Source: Shimia abyssi
GTDB lineage: Bacteria > Pseudomonadota > Alphaproteobacteria > Rhodobacterales > Rhodobacteraceae
DNA length: 64,000 nucleotides
Reading direction: 5' to 3'
Assembly: GCF_003014475.1 (NCBI RefSeq)
Contig: NZ_PYGJ01000007.1
Location: forward strand, 124,001-188,000
Each line of letters begins with the position of its first letter. Position 1 is the stretch's first letter. The notes beneath the pieces are model-generated. The model was not told the origin of the DNA. It saw only the letters and a list, made by a program, of their open reading frames with translations, and did not search any database. A program made the translations under genes and the position numbers. Shown here piece after piece: positions 45,333 to 53,419 of the stretch.

Positions 45333-46034
45333 TCAGGCAGCCTCGGGTGCGGTGGGAGAGAAGATGTAGCCTTCTCCGCGCGCGGTGTGAATATAAGTGA
45401 TGCCGGTTTCGGCCTCGAGCTTGCGACGCAAACGCGAGATATGTACATCCACCACGTTGGTGCCGGGATCAAAATGCAGGTTCCATACCTCGGATAGCAA
45501 CTGCATCCGCGTCACCGCCTCGCCCGCGTTTTGGGCAAAGAATGTCAGCAGGTCGAATTCTTTGGGTGTGACCTTGATATGGGTCTGGCCAAAATGCACC
45601 GTGCGCGCCTTGAGCCGCACCTCTAGGTCGCCAAACACCAGCAGGTCATTGTCGCTGGTCTGCATCCGCACCCGGCGCAAGAGCGCCTGAATGCGGGCGC
45701 GCAGCTCGTCGCCGTCAAACGGTTTGGCAAGGTAATCATCTGCCCCGCGCTCTAACCCTTCGATCTTGTTTGCGGCCCGGCCCAGCGCGCTCACCACAAG
45801 CACCAGCGCGTTTGATCCGGCCCCGCGCAGCTTGGCAATGGCATCAATCCCGTCACCACCGGGCAACATGCGGTCAACGATAATTACGTCAAACCGCCCG
45901 CCCATCGCAGCCGAAAGCCCCGCGCCATAGGTCACGTCCACTTGCGTGTTGCAGCCCAGAGATTGCGCCACACCGGCAATGGTTTCGGCGCTGACGGGAT
46001 CATCCTCGATGATCAGAATGGAGGGTTTGGTCAT
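45333..46034 (-). CDS. OmpR/PhoB-family response regulator
   Basis: The ATG at 46034 (AAGGA eight bases upstream) gives 233 residues. The receiver domain has acidic E10/D11/D12, phospho-acceptor D54 in IIVDRMLPGGDG, and the conserved Lys in DDYLAKPFDGDELRARI. The winged helix follows (KVTPKEFDLLTFF, NVVDVHISRLRRKLE). It is the partner of the kinase whose GTG follows its stop by one base. The most likely targets are the two divergent promoters at 47354-47527 and, through the shared 17-bp element, the promoter of the PPC-like gene at 36332. Confidence 0.94.
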   Translation of the reverse strand: MTKPSILIIEDDPVSAETIAGVAQSLGCNTQVDVTYGAGLSAAMGGRFDVIIVDRMLPGGDGIDAIAKLRGAGSNALVLVVSALGRAANKIEGLERGADDYLAKPFDGDELRARIQALLRRVRMQTSDNDLLVFGDLEVRLKARTVHFGQTHIKVTPKEFDLLTFFAQNAGEAVTRMQLLSEVWNLHFDPGTNVVDVHISRLRRKLEAETGITYIHTARGEGYIFSPTAPEAA

Positions 46035-46057
46035 AACAAAATTCCTTGGCCCCAAGA

Positions 46058-47353
46058 TCAGAAGAGAACGACCGCTTCGTCAAGTACATTTGCACCGGAC
46101 ACGGGCCGCATCCTTCCGGGGCGCGCCCATGGGTCGAGCACAATATGCTTGGTCGACCCATCTGAGACGCGCACGAGCAGAAGGACGGGGCGGGTGATGC
46201 GCACCTGCTCGAAGGTTGTGTTTGTCACCCCCGCCCCGTTGACCGCCAGAATGCGGTCTCCTGCCTGTAACCCTTCGTAATGCGCGAGACTGAGCTCGGT
46301 GACATCCTCGATCACGCCATCCGCGCCAATCTGCATTCCGGTTTCGTCAAAGCGGTATTCGGTACGTTTTGCTGGTTCACCACTGCGCACTGGTGTGGTG
46401 GGGGTATCTGTGGCTGTTCGAACCCGCAGTTCGACATGTGCACCGCCACGGATAACCAACAGATCAAAGCCCCCCTGCCCCACGACGGCTTCCAAAGCAA
46501 AGGCAAGATCACCCACGCGCATGATCGGCTGACCATTCACCGCGCGCAGGATGTCGCCCGGTTGCACCCCCGCACTGGCAGCCAAACTACCGGCCTCGAC
46601 CGAATCCACCAGAATGCCTTCCCGCGTTTCAAGCCCGAGAGCCGCGGCAATCTTGGGATCAATCGGGCGTGTGCGCAGGCCAAGGCGCGGTAGGTCAATA
46701 TCACCACCACCCTCGAGACGGGCAACAGCGGCGACCAGCGTTTCGGTTGGGATCGCATATGCAATGCCGATAAAGTTGCGAAACCCGTCGGCGATCTGGC
46801 TGTTCATCCCAATCAGATGCCCGGAGAAATCGAGCAGCGGCCCGCCCGAGCTTCCGGGATTAACCGCTGCGTCGTGCTGGATCATACGCACGGGCACGTT
46901 GGCCTCGATCTGGCGCTCCATAGCCGAGACGATGCCCCGGCTGAGCGAAAAGTCGACGCCATACGGCGCGCCAATGGCATATACGACCTGTCCCAGCTCA
47001 GTCGCCTCGCCTTCGGGTGGCAGGATATATGTGTCTGAGGGCGAGACCCGCAAAATTGCGATGTCGCGCACGGTATCGCGGGCGACCACTGTGGCGACCT
47101 CGCGATTGCCATGAACATCAACGATCAGAACCGTGCCCGCACTGCCCACCACATGGGCATTGGTGACGGCCAGTCCGGGGCGCAGAAAGCGAAAGCCAGA
47201 GCCAAGCAACCTCTCTTCAAGATCGTCGGAGCGGATCACAAATGTCGCCTCGATCGCGGGGCGCATAAGAACCATCGCTTTGGACGCCTGAGGCACCATG
47301 AAAAGCCACATGGGCAGTACAAGCAACAGGATCGTTTGGGGCAGTATTCGCAT
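46058..47353 (-). CDS. HtrA/Deg-like serine protease with two PDZ domains
   Basis: The ATG at 47353, with AAGGAGA upstream, gives 431 residues with a signal peptide ending near ASKA|MV. The protease domain has H67 (VTNAHVVG), D97 (VRDIAIL) and S169 (NPGSSGGPLLD). Two PDZ-like regions follow (VEAGSLAASAGVQPGDILRA near 265 and YEGLQAGDRILAVNGAGVTN near 390). Deg proteases degrade misfolded periplasmic proteins or act as regulatory sheddases. This one is the first gene of the minus-strand operon, 23 bases before the response-regulator gene, which suggests it takes part in signal sensing or initiation of the cascade. It is divergent from a family lacking housekeeping DegP context. Confidence 0.92.
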   Translation of the reverse strand: MRILPQTILLLVLPMWLFMVPQASKAMVLMRPAIEATFVIRSDDLEERLLGSGFRFLRPGLAVTNAHVVGSAGTVLIVDVHGNREVATVVARDTVRDIAILRVSPSDTYILPPEGEATELGQVVYAIGAPYGVDFSLSRGIVSAMERQIEANVPVRMIQHDAAVNPGSSGGPLLDFSGHLIGMNSQIADGFRNFIGIAYAIPTETLVAAVARLEGGGDIDLPRLGLRTRPIDPKIAAALGLETREGILVDSVEAGSLAASAGVQPGDILRAVNGQPIMRVGDLAFALEAVVGQGGFDLLVIRGGAHVELRVRTATDTPTTPVRSGEPAKRTEYRFDETGMQIGADGVIEDVTELSLAHYEGLQAGDRILAVNGAGVTNTTFEQVRITRPVLLLVRVSDGSTKHIVLDPWARPGRMRPVSGANVLDEAVVLF

Positions 47354-47527
47354 TACGGTCTCCTTGGTCCGGGTTTCCTTCAACTTAGGCAGGCCGGGGT
47401 CGTAAGGCTCATGACAAATTCGGTTAGAAACGGGAATTGAGCAGAATTTCGTTGCTTGGCGCGGAGGTGGCTCCTTAAGTTAAGGGCAAGGAATTTTCAC
47501 ACACTCCACGTTTTTCAGGAGGATTTC
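47354..47527. promoter_or_regulatory. Divergent promoter region of the caspase/CHAT locus
   Basis: This 174-bp spacer serves both operons. It contains the inverted 17-bp element (47411-47427), two GAATT direct repeats ten bases apart (47434 and 47444), which recall OmpR-type half sites, and the palindrome CTTAAGTTAAG (47474-47484). No clear sigma-70 pair is visible for either direction, consistent with activator-dependent promoters. AGGAGG precedes the plus-strand start at 47528. Confidence 0.5.
47411..47427 (-). promoter_or_regulatory. 17-bp element, copy 2 (identical to 36221-36237, inverted)
   Basis: The minus strand reads CTAACCGAATTTGTCAT, the same 17 bases found upstream of the paralogous gene at 36332. 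It lies 57 bases before the HtrA-like gene and 100 bases before the PPC-like gene at 47528. Confidence 0.55.
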
Positions 47528-48151
47528 ATGAGGCTCAATGCCCTTTTTCTGAGCGCAGTTCTTTGCGCACCGGCCGTTTCAGCGACGGCGCAAACCAGCG
47601 CAATTTCATCCTTGCGCACTTCGGCGGATCTATTCGCGATTGCTCAGGAACAGCGCGATCCGTTGATGATGATCGCCGCTGCGAAGTTGCGTAAAACCGT
47701 TTCGTTGCGGGCCACGGAACGCGCGCCCACAGGGGGTACTGCTGAGGCTGGCAGTGCGCTGGACTGGCGCGATATGCTGAAGGCCGCATCCGCAATCGCA
47801 GCGGATGACGAGATGATGATGGAGTTGATCGAGGATGTCCGTGTCGAGACCACCAAAGGGGTCGCGGACGGGCCGGTCTACAGCGTAGTCACCATCGGAC
47901 CGCGTGGTACGGATGCCTATGACTCGCTGCCCTTTACCGGCGGCGCTTACGCTGAGGTTTACATTGAGGGCAAGGGCAACTCTGACCTGAATCTCTACGT
48001 CTATGACGCACAGGGGCGGCTGGTGTGTTCGGACACGGATATCAGCGACATCGCCTATTGCGGATGGCGCCCCGCCACCACCGGTAGTTTCAAGTTGGAA
48101 GTACGCAATAAGGGCGAGGCGGAGAACCGCTATGCCCTGATCACCAACTAA
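47528..48151 (+). CDS. Exported PPC-like protein, paralogue of the 36332 gene
   Basis: The ATG at 47528 follows AGGAGG and gives 207 residues with a signal peptide cleaved near VSATA|QT. The helical N-terminal half (SADLFAIAQEQRDPLMMIAA) and the PPC-like C-terminal beta domain (NSDLNLYVYDAQGRLVCSD, YCGWRPATTGSFKLEVRNKG, NRYALITN) align with the protein encoded at 36332. Both keep a pair of Cys at matching places (VCSD/YCGW and ICRD/YCSW), suggesting a disulfide in the periplasm. It is the first gene of the plus-strand operon, eleven bases before the caspase gene, so it is probably made in step with it. It may be a docking, inhibitory or substrate protein; no function is established. Confidence 0.78.
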   Translation: MRLNALFLSAVLCAPAVSATAQTSAISSLRTSADLFAIAQEQRDPLMMIAAAKLRKTVSLRATERAPTGGTAEAGSALDWRDMLKAASAIAADDEMMMELIEDVRVETTKGVADGPVYSVVTIGPRGTDAYDSLPFTGGAYAEVYIEGKGNSDLNLYVYDAQGRLVCSDTDISDIAYCGWRPATTGSFKLEVRNKGEAENRYALITN

Positions 48152-48162
48152 GGGAGGGTGAC

Positions 48163-50265
48163 ATGTTTCGATCTGTTCTGATGGCGGGTGTTGCGAGTTT
48201 GGCCCTGGCCTTGCCTGCGATGGCGCGCGAAAATCATGCGATCCTGATTGGTGCCTCGACCTATACCAATCTGAATGAGCGGTTCTGGCTGCGTGGGCCA
48301 GCGAATGACATTGGTCTGGTCCAACAGTTCCTGACCACCTCAGCCAGCAGCCCGTTTGAGGCGGACAATATCACCGTTCTGGCCGATGGGGTCGACGGAG
48401 CCACGGCACCAACGCTGGCCGCAATCCGGGCGGCCTTTGCCCAGTTGGCAAGCGAGGTGCAGGCGGGGGATTTTGTCTATCTGCATTTTTCCGGCCACGG
48501 ATCACAGGCCCCCGCAATGGACCCTGACAGCGAACTTGATGGATTGGACGAGCTGTTCCTGCCGGTCGATATCGGCCCGTGGGATGACACCGTTGGCACA
48601 GTGGAAAACGCGCTTGTGGATGACGAAATTGGCCAGATGATCGATGGGTTACGTGAACGTGGCGCAACCGTTTGGGCGGTGTTTGACAGCTGTCATTCCG
48701 GCACCGCCACCCGCGCCGCGCCCACCGGCGATGACGAGGTGCGCCTGCGCAAGCTTTCACCATCTGCGCTTGGCATTCCTGACGACGCACTGGCCGATGC
48801 CGAGGCCACAAGCCGCGCACTGCCTGATCCGCGCGCCCGACCCGACAGCCCGGTGAGCAGCGATGCCGAGGGCGGATTTGTGGCCTTTTTCGCCGCGCAA
48901 ACCAACGAAACCACCCCGGAAAAACGCCTGCCGAAAGGCAAGAAAGGCCGCCGCAGTCAGGGGGTGTTTACCTTTGTGCTGTTTGAGACGCTGGCGCAAA
49001 ACCCTGGAATCACCTATCGCCAATTGGGCCAAGAAATACTGCGCCGGTATGCGGTCAAGAACATGGCCCGCTCCACCCCGATGTTCGAAGGCGATCTCGA
49101 TACGGTGGTATTCTCGGGCGAGCCGGTGCAACCCGTCACCCAGTGGCCTGCTGACGTGTCCGACAACATCGTGACCGTCCCGGCAGGCGCGCTGCACAAC
49201 CTGACCGAAGGCGCAGAGCTGGCGCTGGTTGCAGCGGCGACAGATGGTGACGATGCTGTGTTGGGCTATTTTCAAGTCGACTATGCAGACACGTTCAGCG
49301 CCGAGGTGGTGCCAATTGCCGCCAATGGCAAAGCCGCAATTGCGCCGGATGATATCCCCAATGGTGCCTATCTGCGCAAACAAGGGCAAGGGATCGACTT
49401 CACCATGACAGTCGCCCTGCCCGAACCGGGCAGCACCCATGATGCGACCATCGCTGAGGCCGTTCAAGAGATGCAGGACAACGGAGAGTTGGGCGCGCGT
49501 ATTCAGTTTGTCGAGGCAGGAGAAGACGCTGACATTCGCATGGCCATCTTGCCCGAAAGCCCGCGCCCGGACGCTGTGTGGCTACTGCCTTCCTCTGGGT
49601 TGTTTGATCCCGACAACCCCAGCCAGACGCCTTCGGTTGGGATCACCGATAAGGCGGCGGATGAGTTTGCCTTTGTGCTGGCAGATTCCCTGACCCATAT
49701 GGCCCGAGCTATCAACCTGCTGAAAATTGGAGGCGGCTATGGTGTGTCGGACCTTGATGTCGAGGTCGAACTACGCACCCGCAATAAGCGCAACAAGAAG
49801 CTGCGATCGCTGGACACGGTTTCGGTGCCCAAACTGATCCCCGGTGACGAGGTGCATATTCTGGCAACCAACAATACCGATCAGCCGGTGGATGTGAATG
49901 TGCTGTACGTTGGATCGGATTTCTCCATCGGGCATTTCTTTGCCGGCCGGATGCAGCCGGGGGATAGTCTTAAGAAAGGGCTGCTGCGTATCACAGACAC
50001 AGCCTTTGGCCGCGACCGGGTGATCATGGTGCTCACTCCGGCACAACCGCAAACAGCGGTGGAAAATCTCGCCTTCATGGAACAGGAAGAGCTTGAAAGA
50101 ACACGCGCCACGACGCGGGATAACCAGACCCGCCTGGAGGCCGCGTTTGCACAAGCTGGCTTTGGCACGGTCACGCGTGGTGCGGTCGCCTTGGGTGACG
50201 AAGAAGACGGCCCCGGCGGATCCGTGCTGCAGTTCGAGATTGACGCCGTGCCGGGGGATGGCTGA
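48163..50265 (+). CDS. Exported caspase-like protease (peptidase C14, orthocaspase type) 2
   Basis: The 700-residue protein has a signal peptide (cleaved near LPAMA|RE) and then a caspase domain with HAILIGASTYTNL, H112 in LHFSGHGSQAPA and C177 in VFDSCHSGTATR. The DSC context again predicts basic-residue specificity. ENALVDDEIGQM parallels ENALVDDEFRAW in caspase 1, and both have a C-terminal DUF4384-like segment (DVNVLYVGSDFSIGHFFAG here), so the two are paralogues in opposite operons. A lysine/arginine stretch (EKRLPKGKKGRRSQG, about residues 260-274) after the catalytic core is a plausible self-cleavage site, as in metacaspase maturation. Four bases separate it from the CHAT gene. Confidence 0.92.
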   Translation: MFRSVLMAGVASLALALPAMARENHAILIGASTYTNLNERFWLRGPANDIGLVQQFLTTSASSPFEADNITVLADGVDGATAPTLAAIRAAFAQLASEVQAGDFVYLHFSGHGSQAPAMDPDSELDGLDELFLPVDIGPWDDTVGTVENALVDDEIGQMIDGLRERGATVWAVFDSCHSGTATRAAPTGDDEVRLRKLSPSALGIPDDALADAEATSRALPDPRARPDSPVSSDAEGGFVAFFAAQTNETTPEKRLPKGKKGRRSQGVFTFVLFETLAQNPGITYRQLGQEILRRYAVKNMARSTPMFEGDLDTVVFSGEPVQPVTQWPADVSDNIVTVPAGALHNLTEGAELALVAAATDGDDAVLGYFQVDYADTFSAEVVPIAANGKAAIAPDDIPNGAYLRKQGQGIDFTMTVALPEPGSTHDATIAEAVQEMQDNGELGARIQFVEAGEDADIRMAILPESPRPDAVWLLPSSGLFDPDNPSQTPSVGITDKAADEFAFVLADSLTHMARAINLLKIGGGYGVSDLDVEVELRTRNKRNKKLRSLDTVSVPKLIPGDEVHILATNNTDQPVDVNVLYVGSDFSIGHFFAGRMQPGDSLKKGLLRITDTAFGRDRVIMVLTPAQPQTAVENLAFMEQEELERTRATTRDNQTRLEAAFAQAGFGTVTRGAVALGDEEDGPGGSVLQFEIDAVPGDG

Positions 50266-50268
50266 ACC

Positions 50269-51927
50269 ATGCTGTGCCGTATGGTGTTATGCCTGTCCTG
50301 TGCGGTAACGCTGGTCGGGTTGGCCTGTCAAAGTGATGCATCTTCCTCGCCGGAACGCGCAACCTTGTTGGACGAAGCGTTTCAGGCGGCGCAATGGGGG
50401 TTTACCTCTTCCGCAGGCAGCGCGTTGCACCAGACCAGCCAGCGTTTGGCTACAGGCGACGATGCGCTGGCACGGCGTTTGCAGGACCGACAGCTCTTGG
50501 CCGATAAAGTCACCGCCGCCGAGGCGACATTGGCGCGGCTGGGTGGCGATGATGCTGGCAGCGCGCGGGCCGAGTTCATTCGCATCTCTGGCGAGATTGG
50601 ACAACTTAACCGCCAGATCGAAGCCTTGGATACAGAGTTGTCGCAGGATTTCCCGGCATTTGACAGGCTGGCACGCCCCACGCAGATGTCGATTTCCAAC
50701 GCTCAATCCCACCTCGACCCGGACGAGGCGCTGCTGTTTGTCTACACTGGCGATTGGGACACGTTTGTCTGGCTTGTGACCAAAGAACGCGCCGTCTGGC
50801 ATCGTATTTCGGTTGGGTCTCGTCAGATGGACGAGGCGGTTACTGCCATCCGCCAATCGCTGCACGCCGCGAGTACCGTGCGCGCCGCGGAGGCGATGGA
50901 TGACGATTTTGACGGCCCGGCCACCCCGGCCTTTGATCGGGGCACGGCTTGGTTGCTGTATCGAGAGCTGATTGCCCCGGTCGAAAGCCATCTGGACGGA
51001 GTTCGCCATGTCTATACCGTGGCCGACGGCGCGCTCAGCTCTTTGCCCTTCAGCCTGTTGGTGACAGATCGCTATCTTGTTGGTGAAGACGACGACCCGG
51101 TGGCCCTGCGCCGCACATCGTGGCTGTTCCGGCATTTTGCGCTGACAACGCTGCCCACAGTCGAGAGCCTCGCCCTTGTGACGCAAGACAGACCCAAGGC
51201 CGATGGCGATCAGCTTGCCTTTCTCGGGTTTGGCGACCCGGTGTTTTCCGGCGCGCTGTCCAACACATCCGGTGGCCAGTTTTTCCGCTCGGGGAGCGCG
51301 GATCTCGATTCGATCCGAGCGTTGGCACCCTTGCCCAATACGCGGCGCGAGATTCACCTGTTGGCGGATGTACTGGGGCGTGAACGATCGGCGATCCATC
51401 TGGGGGCGGACGCCAACGAGGCCACGTTGCGCAGTGCGCCAACGGGCACGGCGGATGTGATCGCCTTTGCCACCCATGGGTTGCTGTCGGGCGATCTGAC
51501 CGGGCTTGCCGAACCCGCGCTTGTGTTAACCCCACCCGAGGCCGTTGCGCCGGGCAATGACGGGTTGCTGACCAGCTCGGAGATTTCGGCCATGTCGTTC
51601 AGTGCAAATTGGGTGGTTTTGTCGGCCTGTAACACCGCTGGCGGAGACGGGCAGCCCGATGCCGAAGGGCTATCTGGGCTTGCTCGTGCCTTTCTGTTTG
51701 CCGGCGCGCGCTCGCTCTTGGTGTCACATTGGCCGGTGCGCGACGATGCCGCCGCGCAGTTGACCACGGACATGTTCACAGCGCTCAGCACCGCACCCGG
51801 AGAGCGGCGCAAGTCCGAAGCGTTGCGTCGGGCGATGCAGACCCTTTTAATGGATGAAAGCGACCCTACCCTTGCCCATCCGGCGGCCTGGGCCCCGTTT
51901 GTCGTGGTTGGGCACGGGGGGTACTGA
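50269..51927 (+). CDS. CHAT-domain protein (caspase-HetF-associated), exported, without TPR part
   Basis: The 552-residue protein has a hydrophobic export signal, possibly lipoprotein-like (VGLAC at 16-20, a poor lipobox). The region at 35-130 is helical and equals the pre-CHAT segment of the protein at 53420. The CHAT domain has H403 in AFATHGLLSGDL and C454 in VVLSACNTAGGD, then FLFAGARSLLVSHWPVRDD. The His-Cys pair has the same 51-residue spacing as in the 53420 protein, and both are intact. CHAT domains are caspase-related proteases, usually controlled by attached repeats; here the TPRs are absent and a helical-repeat protein is encoded directly downstream. Its TGA shares one base with that gene's ATG. 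Confidence 0.9.
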   Translation: MLCRMVLCLSCAVTLVGLACQSDASSSPERATLLDEAFQAAQWGFTSSAGSALHQTSQRLATGDDALARRLQDRQLLADKVTAAEATLARLGGDDAGSARAEFIRISGEIGQLNRQIEALDTELSQDFPAFDRLARPTQMSISNAQSHLDPDEALLFVYTGDWDTFVWLVTKERAVWHRISVGSRQMDEAVTAIRQSLHAASTVRAAEAMDDDFDGPATPAFDRGTAWLLYRELIAPVESHLDGVRHVYTVADGALSSLPFSLLVTDRYLVGEDDDPVALRRTSWLFRHFALTTLPTVESLALVTQDRPKADGDQLAFLGFGDPVFSGALSNTSGGQFFRSGSADLDSIRALAPLPNTRREIHLLADVLGRERSAIHLGADANEATLRSAPTGTADVIAFATHGLLSGDLTGLAEPALVLTPPEAVAPGNDGLLTSSEISAMSFSANWVVLSACNTAGGDGQPDAEGLSGLARAFLFAGARSLLVSHWPVRDDAAAQLTTDMFTALSTAPGERRKSEALRRAMQTLLMDESDPTLAHPAAWAPFVVVGHGGY

Positions 51928-53408
51928 TGCCCAAATTCCTAGCCGCCCTATTCACGTGTCTGACACTGACCATGACCGCCGCTGCGCAAACTACGTTAGA
52001 TGAAACGATGGCCGAATTGGAGGGGCTGTTCGAACGAGGCGCCAGCGAGGAAGAAATCGGAAACTATCTGGCCGAGATGCTACGCATGACCAAAGCGTCG
52101 GGTGTCATTGATCCGGACTTGTCGATCTTTTACGCGATGCTAGCTGATCACCTGCGCCTGAGCGCCAACAACCCGGCCTATGCGCTGCAAGTGGCCGAAG
52201 ATGGTTTGGCATTGATTGCGGGCAATCCGGCGCAGTTAGATTTCCAGGCCACGCTGCTGGCGTCGCGCGCCTATGCGCTGGCGGATATGGGCCGTTTTGT
52301 CGATGCCCATGACGCCCTGATGCTGGCGATCCCGACGCTGGCGCTGACGTTTGATGAGGACGCAATTGCAGGCTATCGCGCAGATGCTGAAAAATGGGCC
52401 GAGGGGCAGCTGAGTGCTTCAAACCGGTCTGCGCTGGATATTGCGCGCGAAACGATGGACGCCGCTTATGCCGCCAAGGATGCTGGCAACTCGGGACGGG
52501 TTCTGGTGCTGGCCGGGTCGGCCCTGTTGCCGATGGATACCAGCTTTCCCGAAGGGGATTTGCGCGCTGTGAACGCGGAGGCCGAAAAACTGACCGCCGA
52601 GGCGCTGTTCGATCTGGGCCGCAACCGAGAGAGCGCAAATGCTTATCTTCGGGCGCTTGGATACCTCACGAACTCCCCTTGGCAGTTGACGGGCACACCC
52701 GATTGGTGGGGCGCTGCCGGACCAGGCTCTGATGTGGCGCGTTTTGGGTTTGATATACTGGAAGGGCTGGCCCGCGCGGCGACCGAATTTGGCCGCGAAG
52801 ATGTGGAGCGCGCCGCGCTGGCGGCGGCGCTTGACCTTGTGGAGTCGCCGCGTCAACGATACGCGCTTTTGCAGCGCCAAGCACGCATTCTGGCCGCCGA
52901 AGAAAAAGTGGACGAGGCATTGGCCCTGCTTGAGCAGGCACTTGTCATTGCGCAGGATGCTGACCTTGAGCTCGATGCGCAGGTCACGGAATTCTATATC
53001 GCCATGGTCACGGCCTATGGCCATTTGATCGCTGGCGAAGCGTTTGATCAGGCCGAATTCGTGCGTGTGACCGACCGCCTTTTGGAAACTTATGAAACGT
53101 TACACGTGACAGGCCGCGACTTTGTTCTCTACAGTGCTGCACGTGTGTTGCGACATGGAACGATGCCGGACAAAACCCTCTCATACGCGCGCCAAGCGCT
53201 GATTTGGCGCCAGACGGATCTGGCGCGCAAGGCAGATACCGCGTTTGCCGCGACCCAAGGACGGCGGGCCAGCCGGAACACGCTCGAACTGTTTCTGCGA
53301 TCCGCCCACAATGCGGCAAGCGCAGCAGAACACCCCGGCCAATCAATCGTCTACTGCCCGGACGATACGGCGTATCACGGCTGCCTGATCGAAATGCCCC
53401 CAGACTGA
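51927..53408 (+). CDS. Exported helical-repeat (TPR-like) protein of the CHAT operon
   Basis: The 493-residue protein starts at an ATG that shares a base with the CHAT stop (TGATG) and has a signal peptide (MPKFLAALFTCLTLTMTAAA|QT). It is almost wholly alpha-helical with degenerate paired-helix repeats, for example NPAYALQVAEDGLALIA, AYALADMGRFVDAHDALMLA and QARILAAEEKVDEALALLEQ. No catalytic motif is seen. The end has two Cys in VYCPDDTAYHGCLIE, which may form a disulfide. Position and coupling suggest it is the adaptor or inhibitor for the TPR-less CHAT protein encoded just before it. I do not recognise the family. Confidence 0.7.
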   Translation: MPKFLAALFTCLTLTMTAAAQTTLDETMAELEGLFERGASEEEIGNYLAEMLRMTKASGVIDPDLSIFYAMLADHLRLSANNPAYALQVAEDGLALIAGNPAQLDFQATLLASRAYALADMGRFVDAHDALMLAIPTLALTFDEDAIAGYRADAEKWAEGQLSASNRSALDIARETMDAAYAAKDAGNSGRVLVLAGSALLPMDTSFPEGDLRAVNAEAEKLTAEALFDLGRNRESANAYLRALGYLTNSPWQLTGTPDWWGAAGPGSDVARFGFDILEGLARAATEFGREDVERAALAAALDLVESPRQRYALLQRQARILAAEEKVDEALALLEQALVIAQDADLELDAQVTEFYIAMVTAYGHLIAGEAFDQAEFVRVTDRLLETYETLHVTGRDFVLYSAARVLRHGTMPDKTLSYARQALIWRQTDLARKADTAFAATQGRRASRNTLELFLRSAHNAASAAEHPGQSIVYCPDDTAYHGCLIEMPPD

Positions 53409-53419
53409 CGGAAAAACAC

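Noticed and set aside
53204-53419. Longer N-terminus for the TPR-CHAT protein
   Set aside because: The extra 72 codons overlap the upstream gene and would hide a clear signal peptide starting at 53420.
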